This document shows, piece by piece, positions 35,455-46,540 of a stretch of DNA of 64,000 nucleotides. The notes beneath the pieces were generated by a model that was given only the letters and a program-made list of their open reading frames with translations, had not been told where the DNA came from and did not search any database. Numbering within the stretch: position 1 is the first letter of the stretch; each line of letters starts with the position of its first letter. Origin of the DNA: Linnemannia schmuckeri (Eukaryota > Mortierellomycota > Mortierellomycetes > Mortierellales > Mortierellaceae); the NCBI GenBank assembly GCA_029449235.1, contig JANATG010000015.1, forward strand, positions 1,116,001 through 1,180,000, written 5' to 3'. The position numbers were made by a program, and so were the translations under genes.

Positions 35455-37902
35455 CTAGAATAGTGGTTCACCTCCATCCGATCCAAAATGGCTTAGATAC
35501 TTGACAACAATCTCACCTAAAAGTTCCAAAAAAACAGACAAAGCACGGTCAGACCTTATATTTCAATCCTAATCCCAATTCAGAAACTCAGTACACGCAC
35601 AAAAAATCATGGATGATAAAAAATCTTTCTTACCGGCAGCGACAATGACAGCAATGACGATGAGAATGATAATAATCCAGGTAATATAGTTCATGTTGTT
35701 CGACGCCAGGTCGTCTCGGAGCATCGTCAGCAAATCGGATATCACTAAGCATCGATCGCTCAATACCTTGGCTCGCTGACCAATCTCGAGGTATCCTCGG
35801 ATAGCATCGTACAATGGCTGTAACTCGGGCTCGGACCAGAAAATCTCTGGCGTGTCTAGAGTATAATACGCAGTAAAAATACGAGTAAGCGATCGATGTT
35901 TAACTGGTCAAAACTGTTTGTGTACCTCCACTCTAGATTCCCATCCAATGCATCCTGTGATATCCTTGATGTACTTACCGAGGACATTGGAAACGAGATC
36001 GACGTGCATGCGGAGCTGAAAGAGATGCCCTGAAATTCTGGTGATCTGTGGGCGCGAGTAGTTCAACTTTCCGGTCTGCGCCAGTCGAATAGGAATGATC
36101 TTGGTGTCGTCAATAGTATCATCCATCTGGCACTCGTACAACGCCAACTTGACCGACTGTGAGATGGCGTGAGCTATCGTCAACTTGATCATATGGTTGC
36201 CTCCTCTCAATGTAATCCTAAAAGAGAAACGAACAAATAAAGTCCAAGTTCCATGTTAGCACCTAATGATAGTATTACCAAGGCGAAGAAGGGCAACGCC
36301 ATAAAGAATACAAGGTTACAGTTTCATAGAGAACAGATCGTATGAATAAAGCAGCAAAAAAACTTACATGTCGTTGTAAATTCTGGGCGTAGAGTATCCT
36401 GCATACTCAAAGTGGAATTCTTCTGTCTGGACATCGTCGGGGATCAGTCTCTTGCTCTCAAATTGCGCAATGTCGTCCAAGATCCATGCTTCCTGCTCGA
36501 CCGTAAAGTTCCAAAACACAGTGACGCCATAGTCAAAGAAAAAGACTTCTCCTCCCATAAACGGTGCAACTGCCGCCTGTTGTTGAATAGGCGTCAACAT
36601 CGTCTCTCCACTGCTTCCAGTTCCAATTTCCTCTCCCGTGATACCTGCACCGATATCTGTCTGATCTCCCTCCGAAAAGTAGTCCTGCTGTTGTTCGAGA
36701 GCAGTGCTAGTCGATGTATCCTGATCTGCCATCGTCAAGCCACTATCGTCCTGAGTGTGGCGACTGGCTCGACTTCCTGCACGGCGGCGGTTCTTGAGAC
36801 GCTTGCTTCCAACACTTCCGCTTCCGGAGGCAATCGCATCGGCTTGGTCCTGTAGTTGTTGATGGAACTCTTCGTTGGTCAAGTCACGCCCGCTACTTGA
36901 CCGTCTGAAGGCAGCCTCGGCCTCGTTGCTGTCACGCTCCAGAGACCGAGAGTAATCGCCTCCAGTGTTATCTTCGTACTGTTCCAGCTGCTTGTCCAGG
37001 ACTGAGCCTCCTCCTGGCGAACGAATTGGCGGTGCTGACATGTATCGTGTAGATTTTCCGGGGACGAGTGGGAAGTGGTAGGCAGCATATAAGGCCTCAT
37101 CGTACAAGCGAGGGTAGACACCATGATTGGCCTTCAAGTAAGCAAACAACTTCTTGATATCGTATCCTTCCGCTGTGCAATAGGCTACAACTCTTAATTG
37201 AGAAAAGAACAAAAAAAGGTCGTTAGGCATTGGGAAATGAAGAATGGATGGTCCGTTCACGCTGGAATGTCTACTCCATGTTTTTATCCTCAAGTTATGG
37301 TGTAACCATCTCTTTCGCTCCGTTTGATACCTTGCAAGTCCTTTAGCATTTCTTTGCTCTTTTGTCAAGAGTTCCGAATGAGTTGGTGCACGTCCGTGAA
37401 GACCTCGTCTCCTGCCTCTAAACTCAGTTTCGTTATGGAAGGGATCCATCAGTTGGTCAGAGAAGGGGCCTCCCGGGAGCTCGATATCATCCTCATCCGC
37501 CTCCTCCTGATCCTCAGGAAGCATGACCAACTTTTGCGAGACCTTGGTGGTACGAAGAGGGACCTGCTTCTGCTTGGGAGTTCCAGGACCGGGGCTCGTA
37601 TATCCATGCTGATAAGCCAGAGCGTTCGCTCCAGAGGTGTTGACCCTCATTGGACTCGTATTGATCGCGCCATAAGGTGTGTTGGCACCATTGGCGGGGT
37701 GAAAGGCGCGTTTGGCTCTAGAAGTGTCAGGAAACAGCTGACGTGGGTTAGGAAGAGGGCTGGACGAGATAAATTGGATATGATTCTGGTGCTGGTAATG
37801 GTTAGGCGTGCTGGTGGAGGGTCTCTGCTGGCGGTGCTGTTGTTGGCGGCGCTGGAAGAGTGGCGACCGGGCATTGGGCGTCTGATGCTGCTGGTCTGCC
37901 AT
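35455..37902 (-). CDS. RMD1/RMND1-like (DUF155) membrane protein
   Basis: Five exons: 37902-37331, 37192-36368, 36217-35979, 35855-35634 and 35516-35455. The phases agree and give 639 residues. After a Gln/Pro-rich N-terminus come the family landmarks TTKVSQKLVMLPE, RVVAYCTAEGYDIKKL (restored by the first splice), FFDYGVTVFWNF and FHFEYAGYSTPRIYNDM, then the all-helical C-terminal part with DTPEIFWSEPELQPLY. One hydrophobic segment at about residues 600-618 (NYITWIIIILIVIAVIV) lies near the C-terminus. Yeast Rmd1/Rmd8 and animal RMND1 share this domain; RMND1 is a mitochondrial inner-membrane protein needed for translation there. I see no clear mitochondrial presequence here. The last exon codes for only 19 complete residues and was placed by splice consensus. 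Confidence 0.88.
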
Positions 37903-38848
37903 GGCGAATGTGAGCTGGCTTCTTGACCGAGGTGTGAAGTGTTGTTTTCCAGAGGGGGTGTGCGCCAGGTGCGTTCGTTGGTTAAAGAGGGGTATGGATG
38001 CAAAACGATGGGCGCGAGGAGTGAGTGGGTGAGTGATGAAGAGAAGAGAAGAGGGTGAAGGGGATATGGAAAAAGGTAAGCGAGCAAGGAAAGGTTAAAA
38101 AAAAAACTTGCTGGCGGAGTACACACTTGCTGCATGCAAGAAAAAAAAAAAAAATGACGTCGAGCTGAAAAAAAAGTATTCTGGTGGCTTAGGCGTGATG
38201 GAAGCCGCCAAATAGATTTTTCGCACCAGGCCCGTGCATCTTCACCAGAATCATTACCACCAACATAGGACCATCGATTAGCGCTGTACGACACACTTTG
38301 AAAAGGGCCCGATCTCGGCGAGGTGAAACGAAGAGGACGTTTTTCTTCTCGTCGCCACCGGTTGCTAGAGAAGGTTGGATAAGAAGCGTGGCTTTCTGGG
38401 TCTTCTTTCCTTCGCCACCGAGAGGCGTGCAATCAGGCGACACACACACACGCACACATACAAGATCCTTCAATAGTATCCAACAGAAGGGAGGGCTTTG
38501 TGTGACCGAGACATTGTCGCTTTCGCCGACAGGATTCGCGCTTGTTGACTGACTCAGCTTGTCGCTCTTTGCCTCGGACTTCCTTTGTTTATCCTCGGTC
38601 CGTGGGCTTAACTTTATTATTGGGGAGTCCATTTTTGCTCTCGTTTTCCACTCTTCTCTCTCTCCAAATTATTTTTCTCAAGTTCATTCTCATACCCTGG
38701 TTATTTGCAGCTTTCCTAAACTCATATACCTCTTCAACCCGTTCTCTACGTTTGCTATCGACGAACCCAAGCCAACTCCACTAAGTCAAAAACGTCCCGC
38801 CCAACTCATTGCACTTCCCTTCAACTTCATGAACAGCTCATAGAGCGA
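37903..38848. promoter_or_regulatory. Shared divergent promoter region, DUF155 gene and GPCR gene
   Basis: 946 bases between the two divergent start codons. It carries CT-rich stretches in both directions and a CACACACAC/CGCACAC zone near 38440. No distinct factor site can be assigned. Confidence 0.5.
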
Positions 38849-41800
38849 ATGTCTCTTTCGCCAGTCAGGAAACGACTGGTTGGCCAGCCCAGTCATCATG
38901 TTGGGAAGAGATCGTCGATAACGACAAAAACGATCATCTCCTTTCTTACCTTGCTGGTACCTTTCATCCTCATTTCCCATCAACCTTTCTCTTATTCTTA
39001 TGCTCAAATCTCATCACCACCACCACAGGAACAACAGCAACGACGACGACAAGAGTTACATCAACAACCAGAAGGTCTCAAAGCCAAAACTACCGCCGTA
39101 CCCCGCCAAAGATTCAACAACCCATTCATTGACTCAGGTTCTCCACCGTTGCCAACCTCATCAGCGCTTTCGGTATCAATACAAGCAGAACCACCGCCAC
39201 CAAAGTACCTTTTCCCAGGTATCGTCGACCTCGGTCCGCCTGCACCAAACACTCTTAACTTTGGCATCATTTTACCGCTGAACTTTTCCCTACAAGACGA
39301 GGAGCACTGGAGTTCAGTTGTCACCGGAGGTATATCTGTAAGTGAATCTCTCGATCTATGGAGGAATACGATGCAAAGGAGATCGGGCTCATCCAATAAC
39401 TTTTACTTTCGAATCTTTTTTATTACTTCTCGGGGTAGGCAATTCGCCTTGCGGTCAACGACATCAACGCCCAGAAGATCCTGCCAGGTACTAGATGATC
39501 CCTAAAGAGTGAAGCTCTTGCCTTTTTCCTCGTTGTCGTACTTTGTGCTTGGTACGATTCACACGATTGGCCGAGGAACCCTAAGTACTAATTAGTTCAT
39601 ATCGTCTATGGTAGTGAACATCTCGCTAATAATGCGAAACAGTCAGCATCCAGTCAGAAGTCCCTTCGGAGGATCCAACGCCATGTTGTCTGCAGCCTAT
39701 TTTGTCACCAGTAATGTATGTCATCTGCTTATGTGTGTATCTCGTACGCAGTACTTTTCATCAATGAACCAAACCTCTAACACATATTTTTTTCTTTTGC
39801 TTTGTATTTTTGTTTGTAAGGTCTCGGCGGTCATTGGTGATATTGTTTCCCGGCTGAGCGAATATAGCGCCACTGTTACTTCTGCGGTTCACATCCCTCA
39901 GTGTTCTTTTACATCTAGTACGTTCACTCGTTTGTTTTATCGCAGGAGACGGCATAGCTGACAATTCATGTAAACTCATCTACTAACACTTCCGCCCCAC
40001 GTTTCTGGTATGTGATTACGTAGTTAGCGACGACCTGAGCAGCAAAACACTTTACGATTACTTCATCCGCACTGTGCCGGCAGGCGACCACCACGCGGTC
40101 CAAATACTCGAGTACATTAACAGCATGGGGTGGCGTCGGATAGGTATTATCTACTCCAGTAACTCTTTCGGAGTCCCGTTCGCCACATCGATCGTCCGGC
40201 GCGCACCTTCATATGGAGTCATGGTCACATATTGGGGTGCCACATATAGGCCCAACAACGGCTCCCAAGACTTCATCGAGGCTCTGGGGAGTCTTCGGAG
40301 CGTCGGTTCATACATCAATGTGATCCTCTGTACCGACGCCGACACGCTCCGGGGACTTGAGGTGATCTAGTGCGTATTGTTGCCTTTCTGTTACATGGTG
40401 GCGGGAAAAGCTTATTTTGGTGGCAAATCTTTTTCTAACAAAAATATTTTCGTTTCTGTGGGACAAACCATAGCAAGGAAGGAATGGCTGGGCACCCATA
40501 CGTATGGATCAGTTTCAACGACATTACTCGCGACATCAGGACCTACTTCTCAGACCCTAATCGACCGCCAGTATCAGCATTCAATGGGCTCATCATGGCA
40601 GACATAGCTTACAACTTTACGGGGAACCCAGTTTACGACAAGTTCCTCATGCGTTGGCAAAATCTTGATCCAGCACTCTATCCAGGCGCTGGACCCGAGT
40701 CCACCCTCAGCCATGCGGAACCCAGGGCCTATTCTTGTGTATGGATGCTGGCCTTAGGGTACAAGCGGGAAATCGAGAATGCACGACAGAGAGGCGTAGA
40801 CGAAACTTTGATTCATCGGGACCTGGTGATGGGGCAGTTTCCGAGGACGTTAGGCAACCTGTCGGTCGATCTCTTTAACAAAATCACGTTTGATGGCCCA
40901 GCTGGGAAGATCCACCTGGACGAGTACGGCAACAGGATTGGAGGCGAGTGGGTGTTCTATCAGATACAGAATGAATTTGCCGTTGCAGTTGCGAGCTCAG
41001 CTCTATCGTCGGATGGCGAGCAGAGCATGACTGTTTTTCCAGGAAAACATGTCTGGCCACGATCTCGGTACAATCAAACACCCTTGGATTCTCCGCCGTG
41101 GGTTCAACAGAATCTGAATTGGGCTGAGCCCTTGGCGATCGTCCTCGTATCGATCGCCGCTCTAATGACTCTTGTCTGCATAATCATGATCGGGATCGTG
41201 CTGTGGAAGAGACACAATCCGGTCATCAAGGCATCGAGCCCCTGTTTCTGCATCCTGGAGCTGATCGGGATCATCATGCTGTGCGCCTCAGTCCCGATGA
41301 AGATGGGTACGACCACCGGTCCGATCTGCTACACAAACGCGCTGACTTTCATGGGCGGCATCAACCTGATCCTGTCGGCGATTGTGGTCAAGAACTACAG
41401 GGTCTACCGGATCTTCAGCAACGTCTACAGCAACAAGATTGTGATGAAGGATACCGTCCTTCTTAAGCACGCCGGAGTCCTCTTCTTGACCACAATGTCG
41501 GCCACTCTGATCTATCTTGCGGTTGCGAGACCCCGTGTAGTATATTTTCCGATTGACCCTTCTAGCACGGCATACATTTGTCTTCCGACGAATGGTGATA
41601 ACATTCCGGGCTCGATCCAGATGGTCATGGCCATCCCGACGGCGTTTGTTCTCGGCTTTGCCTGGTTTTTGGCCTATAAGACCCGCGGAGTCTCGGCCAA
41701 CTGGAACGAAGCCAAAGCCATCTCCTACGTCGTCTACAACGTATGTCTTTTGTCAGTTCTTGCTGATCTTTTCGACAAGAACCTTATTATTTTTGCATGT

Positions 41801-43621
41801 TCTGTCTAACTTATGCCACCGGAAATATACCTTATTTAGCTCGTGTTCACGGCGTTGATATACACAGCATCGACACTCCTCTACAGGACGATGTACAGGC
41901 CCAGCACGATCATCCAGGACGTTGTCATTCTCTATGCAGGCTTGGTTTGTCTGATCGTTCTTTTTGTCCCCAAGTTGATCGTCATATGGCAACAGGACGG
42001 TCCAGAGAACGCGAGAACGTTGAGTGGTATCACCAACCATGGCGACGACCTCCATCATCAATTTGATGGGATCGGTAACTATATTGGGGGAAGGATGGAT
42101 AGGATGGTCAGTGTTGGTAGTATTGCCAGTCCTGGTTTTTGTAGCAGAAATGGAGGTGGAACAGGCGTGGATGACACGGCTGCCACCGTAGGGATACCTG
42201 AATTCAGGGTTCGAGCATTGGATCCCGATATTGCGTTCTCCAAAGAGACAGGCACAGTGATGACGTTTGAGCAGTTTGAGGATCGACTCAACGAAACCAC
42301 TGCAGCAGCAGCATCCACACCCACACTAGCAATAGTAACAAAAGCAGAAAATGCCTTCAAGGGCCATAGCAGCAGCAGCCGGAGTCGTCGACAACAACGA
42401 TCTTTGACGTTTCCTCCGATCCTCCAACCAGTCAACCCGGCCATCCTTCGGTCTCTATCACTCGAACACAAGACGAGTTGTTGCAGCGCTGGACCAGAGT
42501 CCTATGGATTGTCGGATTCGCCCGATATCAGGAGCACTGACAATGATGACTTGTTCCGCAGGACGTCTCGAGTCACTCCTGATGAGGTGGTTCCAGCTCT
42601 GGAGGAGGAAGGGGACCCTCACAGCACCTTTAGTGAGAACAACAACAACGGACAGGATGCGTATAACAGGTCAGGTTCAGTTTCGAGGCTGGGTCGAATG
42701 GCCGCTGAGGAGTCGTTTTCTTCATCCACAGTTTTTGGTGGCTCTGGTTTTGGTGGCGGTGGCGGCAATGGGTCCACAGGAGGAAACAACATCAATAACC
42801 TCGACTACAATCAGTTCCGGATGGGAATCTTTTCCTTTGGGATCAAGGATGATACACAGACAGTACCCGTACTGATCATCGACAGGCGTCGGTGGCGGTG
42901 GCTCCTGCAGTTCACTGCGCGGTGGCGGGCCATGCAGATCATTGTCGTCTCCACCCTCAACGTGGTCATTCTTAGAGACGTAAGTTTCTCTCCCTTCCTC
43001 TCTTTCTTTTTCCATTTGTGTCGTAGCAACCATGTATGGCAACATTATCTCCCAGCTAATTTTTTTCCTCCTTGACGTTTTGGTTCTTTTGTTTAGCAAG
43101 AGGCAAAGAAGTCGTGTTCAGAAACATTTTTGTACACGATGGCAGAACCATTCACAGAGCCTGGATATGGAGGGCACTTCTACCTCCGCGTCACATGTCT
43201 CAACAATCGGTTCTTGCAACTCGAGTTCCCGAGCGCCATTGCGCGTGATCAGTGGTCGCGCGTTTTTAACGCCTCTTCATCCACCTCTTCCACCTCTTCC
43301 ACCACCACCACCACCTCCTCGGATGGACGGAACTTGCCGCGTCAACTTGAGGGGTCTGGTAGTGGTCCCGACGACGGCAGCAACAGAGGTCCAGGAAATG
43401 GTGGTTGTGGAGAAATGGGGAAAGGAGGAGGAAGAAAAAGAGGACCGTTGTCAACGACCACGACTGTGAGCTCTTTGTCTCCGTCTGAAGTCCATCGCAA
43501 TTCCAGGTCCAGGGATCCTCTCAAGTGGATCCAACGCCATCAGACTATCTTTGAGTCTGCTGGACCTGAAGACCAAGAGGAAGGAAAGTCTGAAAGCAGA
43601 GGAGGTTCTGGTTCTGATTGA
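38849..43621 (+). CDS. Class C (GABA-B/metabotropic-like) GPCR with PH-like tail
   Basis: Eight exons: 38849-39337, 39439-39487, 39615-39715, 39821-39917, 40024-40369, 40474-41740, 41840-42979 and 43097-43621. All have GT-AG borders in phase, giving 1337 residues. An N-terminal hydrophobic segment (about 27-45) acts as signal peptide. About 130-570 is a periplasmic-binding/Venus-flytrap domain, from LNFGIILPLNFS through SMGWRRIGIIYSSNSFG to GNRIGGEWVFYQI. About 579-831 holds seven membrane helices of the 7tm_3 type, with conserved Cys in PICYTNAL and AYICLP. No Cys-rich linker separates the two, as in GABA-B rather than glutamate receptors. After a 270-residue low-complexity tail, about 1113-1222 looks like a PH domain, ending LQLEFPSAIARDQWSRVF. 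It should be a plasma-membrane receptor for a small ligand; ligand and G protein are unknown. Confidence 0.9.
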
Positions 43622-44002
43622 TTCAATGGTCATGGTGGGTTTGGAGCAGACGACGATGTTGAGGTACGATATATTCGACTGGATGGGCAGTCCAGACTCA
43701 TGCATGAGTTGTCATCCTCAGATCTCGACCTCTCGTCTTTATCTACTGCAGCATTGCCGTTCCCGTTCTCGAAGGCTAGAGAAGTGGATCCAAAGATTGG
43801 CAGAGGATCCGCGGGACAATAACACCTCTGCGACCAGCAGCAATCGGATGTTCCTTCTGAGAACAATATTTAGATTAAAGCAATATTCATACCCATTCAG
43901 TCGTCGTATTGTTAATATTCGTGTTTTTATTACATTAAAAAGTACGGCCTGTTGTAAAAAAGACCCTTACATGTTTCCTAAGATATCTGTATCCCCCTGT
44001 TC
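43622..44002. other. Convergent intergenic region, GPCR and POLD4 genes
   Basis: Only 381 bases separate two convergent stop codons, so the 3' untranslated regions probably lie close together or overlap. Confidence 0.55.
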
Positions 44003-45064
44003 TCAAACGCGTCCTTCAAAAAGCGACATGTTCAGACTCGAATGCTGAAGCAACGTATCCTTGACATGTTGCGGAGGATGGAGTCCCTATTTATATCATC
44101 CCAACCACCGAAAAAGCAAAAATATAACAACAATGTATGATAGCTTTAGTATGCGATCAGTGCAACCATACAGAGAGCGTCTGCCCTTGAGCAAATAGTA
44201 AACACACCGCGCCTCCTTTTTGGTCGACTTACGAGGGTGAAGGCACGTTCCCAGCGCTCCAGACGCGTCATATCCGTGCAGGGACCATACTTGCTGGCCA
44301 AGTCGAACTGGCGGAGCATCTTTTCAAAGTCCGAAAGGTCTGCCTGATGGACTATTTTCAACCATTACATCAAAGTAACAAAAGGCGGAACGGATAGTGA
44401 AGAGAGGATCAGTTTTTTCTCCGAAATAGCCATCAATTGATATTCTCAGTGAATGAGCTGAGTATCCCGAGAAAAAAAAAAAAAAGAACAAAAGGAGAGG
44501 AAGAAAAAAAAACTTACAGCCGCTGTGGATGTCTCCGACGTTGGGTACGACATACGGCGCCTTATTCTTCTTATTGTTGCCTGCGCCGGGCGAAGAGCGT
44601 GTTGAGAGGGTGGGTTTGATGACTTTTGCGGCTGCGGGTCTTGTAATCGGATCCAATGCTGTCTTCTTTGTTGTTCCTGCCTTTCCTACAGACCGCGTGG
44701 TTCTTCCTGTAGTGATGGCGGCGTCAGAGTCGTCGTCAGACTGCTCGATTTCTTCATTCAGGGAATCATATTCATCCACGGCGCGGTCGTCTTCATCCTC
44801 ATCGACCTGTTGCAGTTGAGGAGGGGTTTGGAGTCGTACGTCCTCGTCCTCATCAGTATTCGCGAGCTCAATCTCGTCCGACACCACTTCGTCCTCCTCT
44901 TCTTCATCGTCGCTGTGGTGCTGAACCTTCTTGACGACTACAGGCGCGGAGACTGCGGCCTTTTTGGCAGTCACTATGCGTTGCGTGGTCGTGGGTTTCT
45001 TCCCGCGCGTGAAGAAGTTGTTGGCAGTCGCCGTTGATTCGGTGGGGGATTTCTTGGGCGGCAT
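44003..45064 (-). CDS. POLD4: DNA polymerase delta subunit 4 (p12/Cdm1 family)
   Basis: Three exons, 45064-44518, 44351-44233 and 44086-44003, give 249 residues. The C-terminal 70 residues carry the family core: DFEKMLRQFDLASKYGPC, TRLERWERA, and after the last splice GLHPPQHVKDTLLQHSSL, which aligns with the end of human POLD4 (RQFDLAWQYGPC...RLQRW...GLEPPPEV). The subunit stabilises replicative polymerase delta and contacts PCNA. The N-terminal 180 residues are far longer than in animals (the human protein is about 107) and contain basic and strongly acidic stretches. A TATANNFFTRGKK motif at about residues 11-23 looks like a degenerate PCNA-interacting (PIP) box. The last exon is small but its sequence match is good. 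Confidence 0.88.
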
Positions 45065-45332
45065 GGCTGATGTATTTTTGGTGGGTTTGTTGTTTTGAAA
45101 TGAATGGAGAGAAGAGAGGTGAGGCGAGGGGAAGAGATAGGTGGTTGTGTCCGTCGTTTCGTTTGACAGGAAAATAAAATATCATGTGACTCATATGGTA
45201 ATAGGACGATGACTATGAGCAGACTCTCTATCTCCTTGACATTTTGATGGAGTAAAGGAAATAGAGAGGAAAGAAGAGGAGAGGGAAGGGGAACGCGTCG
45301 CGTATCGTCGCGTAGTCAGGTAGGACGGTGCA
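45065..45332. promoter_or_regulatory. Promoter region of POLD4
   Basis: 268 bases between the POLD4 start and the stop of the next minus-strand gene. They contain the 5' untranslated region and core promoter; no clear TATA box was seen. Confidence 0.4.
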
Positions 45333-46354
45333 TCAAAGAACGCGCTCGCGAAATCTCGGTAAAACTTGAACAAGCGTGTAAACTAGTCCTTGTATATCTG
45401 CACAGGCGGGAATGAACTGTAGCAATTGGTTGAAGGTAAAGCGAGGCAGGGGTTTTGCTCGACGCACATGAACCTAGACCAAGGAAAAGGGGTCCATGAC
45501 CAGCTGTCACTCATGAGACTGATCATTGAACGGGAGGATGGAAGACAAGAAAAGAGAGTTCCAACATCTCTTTCTCGTCTTTCTTTGTTTTTTTAGCATG
45601 CTTCGATCGATCGATCGATCACTCCATAGAGCTTTTGACCTAAACCAGGGGGCCGAAGGATGAAAGGGTGGAAGGGTGGGCAATTGAACAAGGGACAAGG
45701 ACAAGGGAAAACGACAGTATGCCTTGTGCGGTTCTTTACTCCTCTTAGGGCACTTTAAACAGTTTGTCAACTTCCCTTTCTATTGTGGTAGAAAAAAAAA
45801 CGATATCTGACAATGGAGAGGGAGAGGGTAAGAATAACGAAGGCATTAGATTGTTCCAAAAAAAAGTGTGAGGAGTCGAAGAGGTTTGGACCAATCCACT
45901 CGATTCCGCGGAAAAGCTCAAAGGGCATGTTATCTTTCTGTCTATGGTTGAGAACAAGCAGACAAAGAAGGCGGAAGTAACCCGACTCGTTCGAAACGAA
46001 ACCATAGAGGTTGCTCAGCGCCCATGGAGGGAGCGGGTAAACTGGACGGTAACACGTCAAAAGGTCTAGAAGACGCGCTTACAAAAGCAAAACGCAAAAC
46101 GTTAAAGAAGCCTACGACTCTCCTCGGGCGGAAAGATTTCTATTTGTGCTTATGCGACAACATACCCACATGCCCCTGCTGAAAATCATTTTCAAAGAGC
46201 GCAACGATCCACACACTGTCCATTCCCTCTGTTACTTACGCTTAGGTAAATAGAAACCTTCTTGTGACACCAACCACTGCAACCAGTACACCAAAAAGCT
46301 CTCGTTGTGTTGTGCGTTTCTGATATTTGCGATTCTGTCGTTCGTTAAGCTGAA
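45333..46354 (-). CDS. Unrecognised spliced gene, start codon not found
   Basis: At least four exon-like blocks read in order. Block A is 46354-46240, starting FSLTNDRIANIRNAQHNESF and ending at the good donor C|GTAAGT. Block B starts at 46065 in matching phase (HLLTCYRPVYPLPPWALSN) and runs to about 45839. Block C starts at 45779 with KGKLTNCLKCPKRSKEPHKA, holding a CxxC and a further Cys. Block D is 45473-45333 (KPLPRFTFNQLLQFIPACAD to a TGA). Composition is protein-like, with Trp, Tyr, Cys and aromatic residues, unlike the surrounding low-complexity DNA. The B/C and C/D joints are uncertain. There is no in-frame ATG before block A, which sits only about 190 bases after the cyclin stop codon, so the gene is either missing its first exon in my reading or 5'-truncated. 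A TATATAAA lies at 46421-46428 (minus strand). I do not recognise the family. Confidence 0.45.
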
Positions 46355-46540
46355 CTGTCATCGTTACGAAAAGAGATTGGGCTTATTACTATTTCAATTT
46401 TGTTTTTGCATGCTTTTGATTTTATATATGTGTAGGGGTATGATGGTTGGATGAATGTAATGCATGGGTTGATGGGCGCAGGTGAGAAGTTGTGTATATG
46501 AGTAGGTCTAGTAGACCTCTTAAGCCGAAAACGACTGGGC

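Noticed and set aside
45604..45620. Short GATC tandem repeat as a methylation or origin element
   Set aside because: Four units only, in intergenic or intronic DNA of a eukaryote. Nothing supports a regulatory role.
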